A stretch of 64,000 nt of DNA from Carposina sasakii (taxonomy: Eukaryota; Arthropoda; Insecta; Lepidoptera; Carposinidae): positions 1,984,001 through 2,048,000 of the forward strand of contig CP053157.1 in the NCBI GenBank assembly GCA_014607495.2, in the 5' to 3' direction. The translations under genes and the position numbers were made by a program. Positions 11,525 through 21,823 of the stretch are shown piece by piece. Numbering within the stretch: the stretch's first letter is position 1; the number at the start of each line of letters is the position of its first letter. The notes under the pieces are model-generated. The model was given only the letters and a program-made list of their open reading frames with translations, had not been told where the DNA came from and did no database searches.

Positions 11525-11686
11525 CAGCACGGGTCGGGTCTACCCTTAGTTGTCTGGGAGCCGCCAGACGGTTCGGACGTGTGTTCGCTCCCTCCGAATT
11601 CAGAGACGCGCGTGTTTAACCAAAAATGTAATCGCAATTGTGACGAAGTATCTGCCTAACCCAGTGCTGGTGACTTGTGTGACAAT
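11525..11686 (+). other. Candidate 5' UTR of the signal-peptide gene
   Basis: CpG-rich, non-repetitive block directly ahead of the start codon at 11687, with an in-frame TAA at 11657-11659 that closes the upstream frame (an ORF at 11438-11659 is therefore just leader). No TATA box at a sensible place; the transcription start is not resolved. The composition change at about 11525 is the only boundary evidence. Confidence 0.45.
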
Positions 11687-11753
11687 ATGGAGTGGTGTAT
11701 GTTATTGCTGATTTTGTTCGTTGCTCCTGGTCTAGGAAATCCGGCGAAAACTG
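11687..11753 (+). CDS. Candidate first coding exon: signal peptide of a secreted or membrane protein
   Basis: ATG at 11687 has A at -3 and G at +4. The exon encodes MEWCMLLLILFVAPGLG followed by NPAKT: a short N-region, an 11-12 residue hydrophobic core and a small-residue cleavage site (GLG|NP). It ends after one base of codon 23 at a strong donor, G|GTAAGTTTT, giving a phase-1 intron. Phase-1 introns just after the signal peptide are common in extracellular, Ig-type and EGF-type protein genes; that class is inference, and no domain is visible because the next exon was not found. The CpG-rich leader upstream and lack of any repeat match support a host gene. A chance hydrophobic ORF ahead of a donor is the alternative. 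Confidence 0.5.
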
Positions 11754-12056
11754 GTAAGTTTTAATTGATATGTTATTGATGACGCTGATGGAACAAAGGG
11801 CTGTTTTTATGGGTTTGTTTTGTTAATGTCTTATTTTTGTATTGGATTAGGGAGGATCTCTTTTTTTACCGACTTCATATATCCGATTTATAGGATCTTA
11901 ATAATAATTTATTATTAAATATAGAAACATAATTGAACATTCATTATAATACATATTTTTATTGTATTTTTTTTGTTTATGAAAATTCAGTATGTCTACT
12001 TACATTTTTGAATATTCGTAGTAAGTACCTACGGTTAAAAGCAGATTAAAATATTA
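11754..12056 (+). other. Presumed start of intron 1
   Basis: Begins GTAAGT and is AT-rich. It holds no further exon that I can support. If the exon call is right, transposons to the right may be intronic until an acceptor exon outside or inside the window. Confidence 0.35.
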
Positions 12057-12151
12057 TCTATACATATAATAAAAATGTAACGGATCGCTGTCTGTACATG
12101 GAAGATATATGAGAAAAAATATTATAGGAGACCTTTATCAACGCAATAGTA

Positions 12152-12274
12152 TAAAATTATTAATAAAGAAAAATAAAAAAATTCCTCACCCGGGTGGGAA
12201 TCGAACCCACGACCTCTGCATTCCGCGTGCCAGCGCTCTCACCACTGAGCCACCGGGTAAATTATATCAATTAT
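12152..12274 (-). mobile_element. tRNA-like retroposon inside Helitron copy 4
   Basis: Flanked by perfect ACGCAATAGTA duplications (12141-12151, 12275-12285), which are part of the host Helitron sequence. On the minus strand a tRNA-like head is followed by an A/T-rich tail of about 35 nt, so it was retroposed. Confidence 0.85.
12187..12259 (-). pseudogene. tRNA-like sequence with intact Pol III boxes
   Basis: Seventy-three nt on the minus strand: acceptor arms TACCCGG/CCGGGTG, D arm GCTC...GAGC, A box TGGCTCAGTGG, T arm GTGGG-TTCGATT-CCCAC with B box GGTTCGATTCC. The anticodon stem (CTGGC versus ATGCA or TGCAG) does not pair properly, so it is not a normal tRNA gene. It is best read as a SINE head or tRNA pseudogene; no CCA is encoded in a tail. 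Confidence 0.7.
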
Positions 12275-12520
12275 ACGCAATAGTACCCAAAATAATGTTT
12301 TTTTTTATGTTTGTCGGTTTGTCTGTTTGTCTGTGCGTTTATGCACGCTAATCTCAGAAACGGCTGAACCGATTTCGATACAGTTTTCAAGAATATATTG
12401 TGACAGGTCCCACTTAACATATAGGCTACTTTTTATCCCGGGAAAATGTTTTTATCCCGGATAATTTCGAAATTTTGTTTTTTCTGTAGTCAACGCGGAC
12501 AAGTCGCGGGCGTCCACTAG

Positions 12521-13128
12521 TTACTTACCTATATTAAAATTTACATGTAATTATATTCATATTCATAGTCTTTATTGCACACACACATAGATAAAAAGAA
12601 ACAACCACAATTTAAAAAATGTCGTACAAAAGCGAGCTTATCTCTATAAGAGATCTCTTCCAACTAAATTAATTATATTGTAATTTCAGACGATAATAAT
12701 TGTGTAACAGTTATTTTACTGGCAATTAGCCACAAACCTTTTTAAGTAAAGTTTATCGGAATTAAATAAATAATAGGTGATTTTTTAGAATGATTTTGAG
12801 AGAAAAAATACATTTTTTTTTTTTAATAGAACCTACATGTTTGTAACTAGGTACTTTTTATTTATTTATTGTTTCTTATTTACTGATTATTTTAATTTCA
12901 TTATTTGATGATATCCCCTAATATTTGCTCAGAGATCCCTATGTGTACTCGTAGCTAGGTTAATGTATTAATTATTTTACGATTTTATTTCAAACTTATT
13001 GATAATATAATAATCCATACTTTTTTTTATCAAGTTTTAAGTATTTTATAACTAGTTGCTAACTAATGGTACGTCCTAGTATACACTGAATTTAGACCTT
13101 AGCATTTTCGTACACAATGTCATTTTAT
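12521..13128. other. Unassigned AT-rich stretch
   Basis: Long T- and A-rich runs, no recognised repeat ends or coding region. Confidence 0.4.
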
Positions 13129-13931
13129 ACCTTTTTTGTTGTTATTTCGGGGGGGGGGGAAATGCATTACGCATACCACCCGGGCGCAGGGGGTACCCGA
13201 GTGGTTATGTGGGACTCCCGTATAGGCTAATGAAACCCACGGTATACCCACTAAAAACCCCCCCATCTTCCTCCTCGCCGCCTTGTGACGAGGTTACGGG
13301 AAAGCTTTCGCATACATCCGCGACCCCGCCGGCGGCAGCCGCCCGCAAGCGGCTCCATCGCGAAAGCCCGAAGGCCCTCCACGATGGGCGCACCAGATGG
13401 TAAGGTGCGCTTCCCTCCTCGGCCTCCACTAGTACTATAGCAGACTCCCCCCGAGTCTGCTACTGGGAGGCCATGGATACCACATAGCTGGTACCCGGTG
13501 GCAGATCAGGTCTGTGGTTCTGCCACCGACCACACCTCGGCCGCAGAGAATAAGTAGGGCAAGCGGCGCACCGCAATACCGAGATGTCTCTTCCTCTGCG
13601 GCCCCACCAGTGCCGTTTCGACGGAACGGCCCCGCCAGCTCGCAGGGGTTAGGGAGAGTGGCGCACCGTTGGTATTAACAAACACGCCTCTCCCCCTGCG
13701 ATCCCTCCACGGCCGCAGAAGATAGGGAGAACGGCGCACCGTAATACCGGCACTCCTCTTCTTCTGCGGTCCCACCTCCACGCGCGTCCGCAGCGGACTT
13801 GTTCCGCCCTCCTCGGGCCAGCCGGCGGCCCAAACAGGCCGGCCCTGGTTGCCTCTTAGCTTCATCGTGGGTGACCAGTCCAGGGTTACTAAGCCCCCCC
13901 GCCCCGACAAGGCGGGCAACCATCGGGGAAG
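13129..13931 (-). mobile_element. GC-rich poly(A) retroposon with internal repeats
   Basis: Flanked by ATGTCATTTTATACC (about 13118-13132) and ATGTCATTTTACACC (about 13932-13946), a 15-bp duplication with one mismatch. Read on the minus strand it is strongly GC-rich and ends in C-run, AATAACAACAAAAAA, i.e. a poly(A)-like tail. Three imperfect repeats of about 110-130 bp each contain a GGTATTRCGGTGCGCCG-type core (13560-13590, 13655-13675, 13730-13760) and CTGCGGCC. Open frames on the minus strand (13506-13919 and 13675-13938) are Arg/Gly-rich and I do not recognise them. It may be the 5' region of a non-LTR retrotransposon or a non-autonomous derivative. Confidence 0.65.
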
Positions 13932-14149
13932 ATGTCATTTTACACCTAGGCGTAAAGTTATTTCATTTCTTCTCCATGTCTTTTAATCTTACGGTTATGA
14001 AGGTTTAATCTAACTATCTTCAGCTATCACAAAATAAATCAGTCTCGATATCTAGTTTAGTATTTTTTAAAATTCCCCTTACTTACTAAAACTTAGCAAC
14101 TCTAAGCTAGATATACATTCAGAGCCTTAATAATAAAAACCTTTGAACT

Positions 14150-14315
14150 AGCAAGCCTAGCATGATCTGCGAAACAGGTTATGATAAACTAATCCATCGA
14201 CATTTAGCCTGTCAAAATACGTTAAATATAGCCGCCTGAATGAATTTTGTATAGAGACGATACAGTACCGTACGATACGATATCCACGATGCGTGGACAT
14301 GTTAGGGGGGCTGGT
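14150..14315. mobile_element. MITE family M, copy 1
   Basis: Ends AGCAAGCCTAGCATGATC at the left and ACATGTTAGGGGGGCTGG at the right, inverted relative to one another over CCTARCATG. The internal CATTTAGCCTGTC and GTATAGAGACGATAC blocks recur, inverted, at 46005-46149. Confidence 0.7.
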
Positions 14316-14319
14316 GTAA

Positions 14320-15425
14320 GTTTTACTTAGTTTAATTTGACTGATATCCATATATTTTAGTGTCAAAAGTCATATAACGAGGATATAACTTAACGCGCAG
14401 TTTATTATTAGCACCGATAATGTTCATCGGGAGTATGCTGATAAAAAATGCGGCGAAAGTTACGGCACCGCTAGTTTGTACGCCATTTATGTCAACAAAC
14501 TCCTACTGTGATCCGTATAGATAGGTCCATATGGTTAGGTATATATTATCTTACACCGATAACCGTACCTAGGTATGGCGTGTGGAAGCGTGCTGGGCCC
14601 ATAACCTGATGAATTTAGAGCATATCCAAAAGTTAGAGTTTAGTTTAAAAAAGATTTATTTTTCGAAATACACACAACCAAGACTAGACGACAGACAAGA
14701 CATCGTCAACTTCAACCTGACATGAACATATAGTTTTAAATATCAAAAGAGTATTTCTAACAGTATCTACCGTAGAGATCTTCATACCGACTACGAATTG
14801 ATTTGATTTAGGAGCTCAGACGAATGATATACATTTAGGAAGCTAGTTGTTTTCTGTTTCTATTTGTTAGGGGACTTAGTGAATGTAACAATTTTAAGAG
14901 CGACAGCGATCTTAACGAATCATTTACACCAATAGTGATTAGATTTCATCAAGTTATTTAAGTAACGTGCTAAATGAAGGCTTCCTATTGGAGTAATTTC
15001 TTTGTTAACACTACAATCTTTCTTATTGCACTTTAAAACAGTTTGTACATGGGCGAACTTAATGCTATGTAGCATTCTCGTCCCAAATCTAGTTTCTTAT
15101 TTATGTACCGGAACAAAAAGTGGCATCACTTGTATCATGTTATTAAACTGAATCCGAACGAAACAAAGAACTTTAGACCGTATAAAACTAAATACAAAAC
15201 TCCAGTACAGAATTTGGTCCGAGCATCGATTTCCTTCCAGAGAATTCTAGAACATTTCGAACTGAACGAACTAATCTCGCATTCTCGGGTACAGATGCTA
15301 CTGCGGTCAGAATTTATTCACTAAATATTAGGTTTAGAAATACTGGTTATCTGCTGGCACTGCTCTAACTCTGTCTCTACAATTTAGCATTTAAAATACA
15401 GAACTATAGTAAAAAACCTTTACTG
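14320..15425. other. Unassigned stretch
   Basis: Includes an ORF at 15103-15324 (+, 73 codons) of mixed composition with no recognised motif. No TIRs or SINE boxes seen. Confidence 0.35.
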
Positions 15426-15639
15426 CCTTCATACATACATACATACTGCTGTGTTCTCAAAAATTGTGTAGCCAGAACTGTAGCAGGACTGCGCAGGGTC
15501 CTACAGTCATGTTTATTATAGCGGGGTCAGATGGTAAACATCAGTGTCAAGATGCTAGCTTATCCCCATCGACAGAGAGAACGTCCCTAATTACCTTAGT
15601 CGACACTTACGAATGCACGGAAAGAGATGTAGCTGATGT
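15426..15639 (+). repeat. Family I, copy 3, left part (split)
   Basis: From CATACATACATACTGCTGTG through TTACCTTAGTCGACACTTAC to GGAAAGAGATGTAGCTGATG. The remainder continues at 16432-16465 after an inserted hAT-like element; joining the two restores the family order. Confidence 0.8.
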
Positions 15640-16431
15640 TAGAGATTGCAACCCGGTATGTTTTTCAACCCGGCCGGGCCCGGTAACATTCGCTTGAGGT
15701 TGATGAGTTAGGATGAAACCTTTTATGAAATTTGCTTTAATAAGGAAAAATACAATGATTTAAGGTTACGGAATAATATTCACTTCAAACCAGCAAATCA
15801 ACAATAATAATCAGTCTTAAAGATAATTCACGCAACAACGTGTCGCGACCGGCCGGGACACATCCGCCGTGCGCCTGGCCGGACCACTCATTAATGTTAC
15901 ACCGGGTTGTTTGGGTGTATTATTTGCACGACTATATCTGTGTTACGTGGTTTTTGTTAGCGGACCGTGCCGGAGCCGGGAAACAATACCCACCGACACA
16001 TCAACGCCGTGCCCCGGCCGAGTCCCGGCGGCGCACGGCCGGGGCACGGCCGAGCCACGGTCAGGCATGAATTACTTCATACAAAAAGTATACCATAATG
16101 TTAAGTACCACGGCCCGGTCGCGACACGGTGTAGTGTGAATCATGCTTTAATTAGTCTCAAAATCACGGGTTTTTAATACAGAATCAGAAGCATTTATAT
16201 TCAGTAATTAAGGATAGAAATTTGAGTAATGAAAGTAGTCAGATTATTTAAGAAGTAGGAACGGAGCGCAGCCATTGGCGCATCAGAACATCGCGGTTCG
16301 CAGCGCTTGCCATGCCAATTTTCTACAAGTTGGGGCTTCCATGCCACAGTTTTCGTACCTACCGGGCCCAATATGAATGTCCGGGCCCGGTGGATGTCTA
16401 AAAGGGCACCGGGCCCGGTTTGCAATCTCTT
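15640..16431. mobile_element. hAT-like non-autonomous element, 792 bp
   Basis: Flanked by perfect 8-bp duplications GCTGATGT (15632-15639, 16432-16439) lying within family I. Ends: TAGAGATTGCAACCCGG at the left and, complemented, AAGAGATTGCAAACCGGGCC at the right. TAGNG termini, an 8-bp TSD and subterminal repeats (CCGGGCCCGG occurs at both ends, four times in all) fit the hAT superfamily. No transposase frame. It contains another element at 15826-16141. Confidence 0.87.
15826..16141. mobile_element. GC-rich MITE nested inside the hAT-like element
   Basis: Ends ATTCACGCAACAACGTGTCG and, complemented, ATTCACACTACACCGTGTCG, continuing CGACCGG on both sides: inverted repeats of about 28 bp with few mismatches. 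The interior has GC-rich CCGGCCG blocks. Target duplication not resolved. ORFs at 15840-16070 and 15869-16177 are frames through it. Confidence 0.7.
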
Positions 16432-16465
16432 GCTGATGTATTCTAGTGAAGCCCCGCATCAGCAC
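16432..16465 (+). repeat. Family I, copy 3, right part
   Basis: TTCTAGTGAAGCCCCGCATC and AGCAC complete the copy begun at 15426. Confidence 0.8.
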
Positions 16466-16511
16466 AAAATACGTATTCGATATTAAAGAAATACAACAGA
16501 CCAACACCTCA

Positions 16512-17597
16512 TCTTCAAAAGTTTATATTATACATACAGGATGTCGCAGAATATGTAGATACTTAATAATTCACTTCTAACTTCGGATAATAGCTTTTAT
16601 CATTTCTACAGGAGTTGATATAAGACTTTTATTATGATAACACAAACATAATAGCTCTGTCAACAATATTAATTATATTGCATAAAACCAAAGCAAACGC
16701 CCCGAGATAATAAATCCTTACATTGCAACCATTCTGCTACAATATTAGCATTATAATAATAATTTTATTCGCCATAAACAATCTTACCTACCAGGCAATG
16801 CCATCAAAACGCTTCTCAAACAGAAATCGTAAAACACATTGAAGCGCGCGTAATGGGTACATGTTGGGCCAATCTGGGCCAGGTAATGGTTCTGATGGGC
16901 CGATTAAGGCCAATCTTACCTTGTCACAGAACTGAACATACTAATAAACAAATTAAACTAGCCGAAATATAAAAAGGAAAAAAAATGTTACCGTATTTCT
17001 TTAAAAGCTTTAAATGCTATAGGCAAGGTAATCGTAAAACTTAGGTATATTACCTTATTTCTAAAAGTAAATTACTCAAAAGTTAGGTACAACCAAATGA
17101 CCCCGTTTGATAAAACCCGTTTTTGTGAATTTAAATTCAATTTTTCACAAATAAATGCTTAAAATTGGTTTTCATCCTTTACATAGGTATTACCACTTCT
17201 GTTTTGAATGGGACATAATTGTTTGTTGAACCGTCTAAGTCAGGCCAACAAAGCTCGACGTTGGCGCCCGTTGGCACAAGTACCGTGTACTCGGTATAAA
17301 ATGAAGAACATTAAGACAGTACAAAGTTACAAAATGTAAACAAATTTGGGTTACTTTGTTAGGAATTACGAATAATTCCTTTGCCTGGCGTTTGTGGCCT
17401 CACTTTCTGATTCGTTACTTATTTAAAACGGATTTATTAAAAACTTGTTCTGGAAATTGACGATTAAATTATTGTGTTGGCCAAAATGTAACTGAATAAT
17501 ATTTTTATAGATTGTGATTTTGTTTGTAGGTACAGGTGTTTCACAACGTACAATACTTTAAGCTGATACTGCTCTTTGCTTAGAATAGCTTTAGACG
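16512..17597. other. Unassigned stretch
   Basis: One end-like CATACAGGATGTCGCAGAAT at about 16534 resembles a TA-MITE terminus but no partner was found. Otherwise nothing recognised. Confidence 0.35.
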
Positions 17598-17599
17598 TT

Positions 17600-17770
17600 A
17601 AGGTGTGTTCCCACGGTGCGTGATATTACGGACGGACGCGCACCAGCCCGCACCACGAATCGTGGGAAACGGAGCGTCCGTGGTAATACAGACGCGTCCG
17701 TGGTGCGCGTCCTTCCGTAGCCGTCGGTGCGTCCGCGCGTCCGCGAAATCACGTAATGTGGGAACCTAAA
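17600..17770. mobile_element. GC-rich short MITE
   Basis: Ends AGGTGTGTTCCCACGGTGCG and, complemented, GTTTAGGTTCCCACATTACG, continuing TGATWT: an inverted repeat of about 25 bp. The interior is built from GGACGCG / CGCGTCC words in both orientations. Single copy in the window; PIF/Harbinger-like by general look only. Confidence 0.6.
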
Positions 17771-17830
17771 CATATGCCTGGCTGTCACTTACATCATGTA
17801 TTAGGTAGGTATATAAAATATGTGTTTTAT

Positions 17831-18001
17831 AGGCGATGGGCTGACCACCTGTCACTTCTAGCCGAACTTGTACATCTCAACTAATACCCTCAAAATTGCT
17901 CAGAAGTGGCACCATATGGTTCTATCGGCCTTTGGTGCTCTGCCTACCCCGTAAGGGATAAAGGCGTGATTATATGTACCTATATGTATGTATGTATGTA
18001 T
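17831..18001 (+). repeat. Retroposon family G, copy 1 (5' truncated)
   Basis: AGGCGATGGGCTGACCACCT at the left; CCCCGTAAGGGATAAAGGCG then a (TATG)n tail at the right. Longer copies at 33193, 46990 and 53864 extend further 5', so this one is 5'-truncated, as LINE-mobilised elements commonly are. Confidence 0.75.
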
Positions 18002-18002
18002 A

Positions 18003-18925
18003 AAATAAGCCCCTGTTTCCCTTGGTCATCATACGAGATGGAGCAATTTCTCTATAATTTTTTTACCATGCCAATTATTTTCAGAAGAAAGATCTTATAT
18101 TCGAAATAATAAATTATTTTAATATTAGTGGTACGAGTATATTAGAAAAAATTTGGAATACCCAAAATATTAATTTTGCATAACTGTTTACTAACAGTGT
18201 TCTCTGCCTACCCCTCGAAAAAATCTGCGCATACTTAAAAATTGTTAACATACCAAACACCGAACTGTAACAATGAATATGGCAGAAGAGTCTGGACGCA
18301 CAGCCTACCCTGTGTGCTCAACAAACTACCAAATTATATTTTAGAAAAATTTGCTAACAAAAATAAAATCAAATTAAAAACATCCTAAAAAAATACTACA
18401 CAGAGTGGGCAGAGTGCCAGAATGTAATGTATGTAATTGAATAAAGCATCACAATATTTAAATTTAAGATTATTAGCTTTAAGTTCAAGGAAAAAACTAC
18501 ATGTATTTTTAATGAAAATAAACAGTTTTAATATTTTTTTTTCTCGTGATTTTAAGTATGTTTACTTACAGAACCACAAGGATATTTCACGAAATTAATA
18601 TCAAGGCTAAAATTGTATGTATTGTTATAATAAAGCCTTCACACACAATACCGGCGACAGCACGTCATCATGTCACCAACATTTATCAGCCAGTCGGTTG
18701 TTATTACTCCATATTGTAACACTGTAACGTTAAGTGCTCAAAGTCGTTTATCATTCCGTTTTTGTTACACACGAAAAATGATGTTATGTACCGTAAATTA
18801 AGGTTGGTAAAGCTTACAGTTGATTGCTGCAATGTATGTGGGTATTTATACAGGCTAATTCGTGTTTTGAAAATAACTAGGAATGTTTTAGTTTCTTTTT
18901 GACATAAATTAAAGACATACACATA
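18003..18925. other. Unassigned AT-rich stretch
   Basis: No family member, RNA gene or supportable ORF. Confidence 0.35.
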
Positions 18926-19050
18926 CGGCTGTACGAGTATACCTTACATGAAGTTGCTAGTTCATCGTCTGAGAGAATGCCCCTGAGTTCCTTAGTCGAA
19001 TCTTACGAGCGACACGTGAAGAGATTACGCATCTCCTTTCGCTTTCTGAC
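18926..19050 (+). repeat. Family I fragment (degraded)
   Basis: ACGGCTGTACGAG, GCTAGTTCATCGTCTGAGAG and TTCCTTAGTCGAATCTTACG match family I in order, with an internal deletion. Confidence 0.6.
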
Positions 19051-19788
19051 ATAACTCTTCATAGACGCTCTTTGGTTTTAGGTGCTCTTTTAACCTTACC
19101 TTTATCTCGACATGTGTGCGTTTACGAAAAACGAATTATCCTAGATGTCGAGCTTTATTGGGTAAGCTGTATCTTTGTTTGGCATATTTTAGAAAATCCA
19201 TAGAAAATCGTTTTCGGATGCCAGTATTTATTCATGTCATGAACCGAAAAATACGATACTTTTTAACAAAGTTATCGCTTAAAACCTTACTCCGATGTCG
19301 ACATTTATTACCGTATTCGCGTGTCCATTTCAAATTTTAATAATTCATTCATGGCTTTTGTAAAAACGATTTTTTTTTTCAAGATAGCTGTCGGCTGCAT
19401 TTAAATACAATAATGGAAGTAATCCAATCCATTTTATATGCAACGTTAAAAGAACATGAATGCTTAATCACTGGCTTATAAAAAATAACTTCAATGTGTT
19501 GCGGAAAATTATTAAACCACAGACAAAGAGGAATCCTTTGTGCATTCTCTATTATTTTCAATAATTGTATTGTTTCTGAATATAATAAAAGCGTGCACCG
19601 AATGCAAAGGTAGATAAATGTTAGTTTTTCGGTAACTATGGTTACCATCAATGTTGAAGGAAAAGTGACGATGAGGTGAGGTTTTGCGGACCATTTGTCG
19701 ATGAGCTTGAGAGGTAACATTCTTAGTCGTGAGAGTGACCCGGGGTCAAAAATTTTACGCAGTCGGTTTTTTTTTCTCTACAATTTGC

Positions 19789-20020
19789 CGGCCAATTGGT
19801 GTAGTTGGTTGAGACCCTGCCTGCGGCGCATTGCGCCGTCCTGGGTTCGAACCCCGGTAGGTGCAAACATTGATATGACGAATATTGATGTTTGTTTCCG
19901 AGTCATGGCTGTTTCTATGCTTATCTATTCATATACCGTTGCTTAGTACCCACGACACAAGACCTTAGGAATCTTAGTGTGGGACTAGGTTAATGTGTTG
20001 TGTAGTGTGTGAAAAAAAAT
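19789..20020 (+). mobile_element. tRNA-derived SINE family S, copy 1
   Basis: Starts GGCCAATTGGTGTAGTTGG (A box TGGTGTAGTTGG) with B box GGTTCGAACCC 40 nt later, then the body GTTTGTTTCCGAGTCATGG ... CCACGACACAAGACCTTAGG ... GTGTGTGAAAAAAAA. The body is characteristic of widespread butterfly and moth SINEs (Metulj-like by recall). Copy 2 is at 28356-28575. Confidence 0.85.
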
Positions 20021-20377
20021 CTTTCTTGAGGGCATCTATGTATAACAAGCCCATCATTTGAAATATAATTAGGTACTACATAAAAACGAAAAATATTTTA
20101 AACGATTCATAATTAACACACTCAATGATCTAATGTTTTGTTCCATCTGACAACGATATTCACAGACAGTTTCTCAACACATACAAATTATCATTTCAAT
20201 TAAAATAAAGCATGCAATTAGTGGAATTGCTTCGTAATTTCCACATAATATGCACACGGTATTAATTGTCAAGTTATTAATGTACCGTTAAGCAAACAGT
20301 TTCTAGTTGTGCTTAGTAATTAATCAGGGAAAATCAAATTACATGTAGCGTAGCAATTACCTGTTTAACATATATAG

Positions 20378-20631
20378 CCGCATGGTGCCGGCAGAGTAGA
20401 GTTTGTACCCCCTGGCTGCCCGTGGGTATCGTACGAGGCGATTAAGGGTTTCCGGGAGGTGAGTAGCAGCGTCTCCCGTACTGACAACATAGTCCGAAAA
20501 GCACACTGCGGTCACCAACCCGCCTACCCAGCGTGGTGACTATGGGCAAAACCCCCCTGTGGCAGTAGCCTTGTGGCGTGCCCTGGGGGAGGCCTACGTC
20601 CAACAGTGGACTGCAATAGGCTGAAGAAGAA
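20378..20631 (+). mobile_element. SINE family B, copy 3
   Basis: Full-length copy from TAGCCGCATGGTGCCGGCAG to the GAAGAAGAAG tail. Flanks share only ATATAG, so the TSD is not certain. High similarity to copies 1 and 2 over the whole length. Confidence 0.85.
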
Positions 20632-20654
20632 GATATAGTAAGGAATTTAGGAGC

Positions 20655-20790
20655 ATTCTCTCAGGCGATGAGCTAGCAACTTGTCACTGATATTTGAACA
20701 TCTGGCCCCACTACGCTACAGATGGCTGGAAGATCTTCTTGGTGATCTTGCAGTTCCGGCCACCCCATTTTTGAGAACACAGCCCTGTAT
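20655..20790 (-). repeat. Family I fragment
   Basis: GAGCATTCTCTCAGGCGATG to TTTTGAGAACACAGCCCTG on +, i.e. the 5' two-thirds of family I in minus orientation. Confidence 0.65.
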
Positions 20791-21576
20791 ACGAGTATAA
20801 ATACAATGTATGAAATCATTAAAGTAGATTCCTGCTAAGTTTATGTAGATATTTTAAACTTTGAGATCGATTCTACAGTGAAAATCAAAAAACGTAAATT
20901 CACTGCTGATACACACACACAAACAGAGTAAGTATATAACCGAACAGCATTTTTGCTGCATAGATCCAAACGATCTATAGTCGAAAACTTATGTTTGACC
21001 ATGGTGTCGTCAGAGCATTTTTCTATAGAGTTTATTTCCGATATCTATGATTCCTTCAACTGCTGATTTCTTCTCAAAATAAAATGTTATTTTATTAATT
21101 AGAGTTCAGACTTATTACAGGTATGTATATTGGTGTCTCGATTTCGAAATAGAAACTCCTGCTGTGAGAATTCATGGTAGCCCTCCAGTCCATAATAACA
21201 TTAATAACAGATACCTGAAGCCCGCATATAACAGACAAGAGACATATTTTCTCCCGCCAAAATAAATAGCAACCGACATTTTGTACAAAGCGCTCATTTA
21301 TTCATATAATTTTACATTCACCTGCGAAATTTCCTCTTCACGAGTTGTATACAGAGTGCAGCTTATGAGTGCTTCTTTTGAAAGTCTACGTTTGAATATA
21401 GTTTCATTTGGGATGCGGTTTTAAAGCACGTGTGGAGGAGTTGAAACTCACTCTTTTGTTATCCATTACTTGAAAAAAATTATCTATGTATTCAACTTTT
21501 AAATACATATATAATTTTTTCAACTAATCGCTCATCTAAAAAGCATTATGTACTCGTATTTGTAAAATATTGTATA

Positions 21577-21823
21577 GATATGGTGTAATAGAAGGAACAT
21601 ACCTATAGTTATGCGAAATTCTATAAAAGTATATAATCCACTATCGAGAAACTGTCCACAAACTTTTGAACGCCATTTTATTCAGGCAGTATATTCCATA
21701 ATAATTACATTGAAAAATAACACTTATATTTACAATACATCGATTTTTTCTGTACAAATTTTTTATCGCCACAATGGGCCGTATTCATTTCGCTTAAAAT
21801 ACCTGCCCTTATTTTACACCCTG
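21577..21823. mobile_element. Ancient copy of MITE F
   Basis: GATATGGTGTAATAGAAGG at the left and CCTTATTTTACACCCTG at the right with TA on both sides; the internal CCACTATCGAGAAACTGTCC corresponds to CCACTATAGAGAACCTATCC in MITE F. The long palindrome has decayed, so this is much older than the copies at 9614 and 42263. The overlapping ORF 21611-21841 is spurious. Confidence 0.65.

Larger units (their letters stand above)
12057..12520 (+). mobile_element. Helitron-like element, copy 4, interrupted by a tRNA-like retroposon
   Basis: Plus-orientation copy with canonical ends: A|TCTATACATATAATAAA at 12057 and GGGCGTCCACTAG|T at 12520, hairpin CGCGGACAAGTCGCG next to the 3' end. The host sequence is split at its TTTATCAACGCAATAGTACC block by a 123-bp insert with an 11-bp TSD; without it the copy would be about 330 bp, like copies 3 and 9. 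Confidence 0.9.

Noticed and set aside
11438..11659. ORF of 73 codons just upstream of the signal-peptide exon, in the same frame
   Set aside because: It ends in a stop before the better ATG at 11687, crosses the composition boundary at 11525 and has no domain; treated as leader sequence.
12187..12259. A functional tRNA gene
   Set aside because: Acceptor, D and T arms fold, but the anticodon stem does not pair, and the sequence is flanked by a retroposition TSD.
13205..14008. Several GC-rich ORFs on both strands
   Set aside because: GC-rich DNA has few stops; they overlap the poly(A) element and none shows a retroelement or host motif.
15103..15324. 73-codon ORF of mixed composition
   Set aside because: No domain, no splice consensus and no repeat relation; left unassigned.
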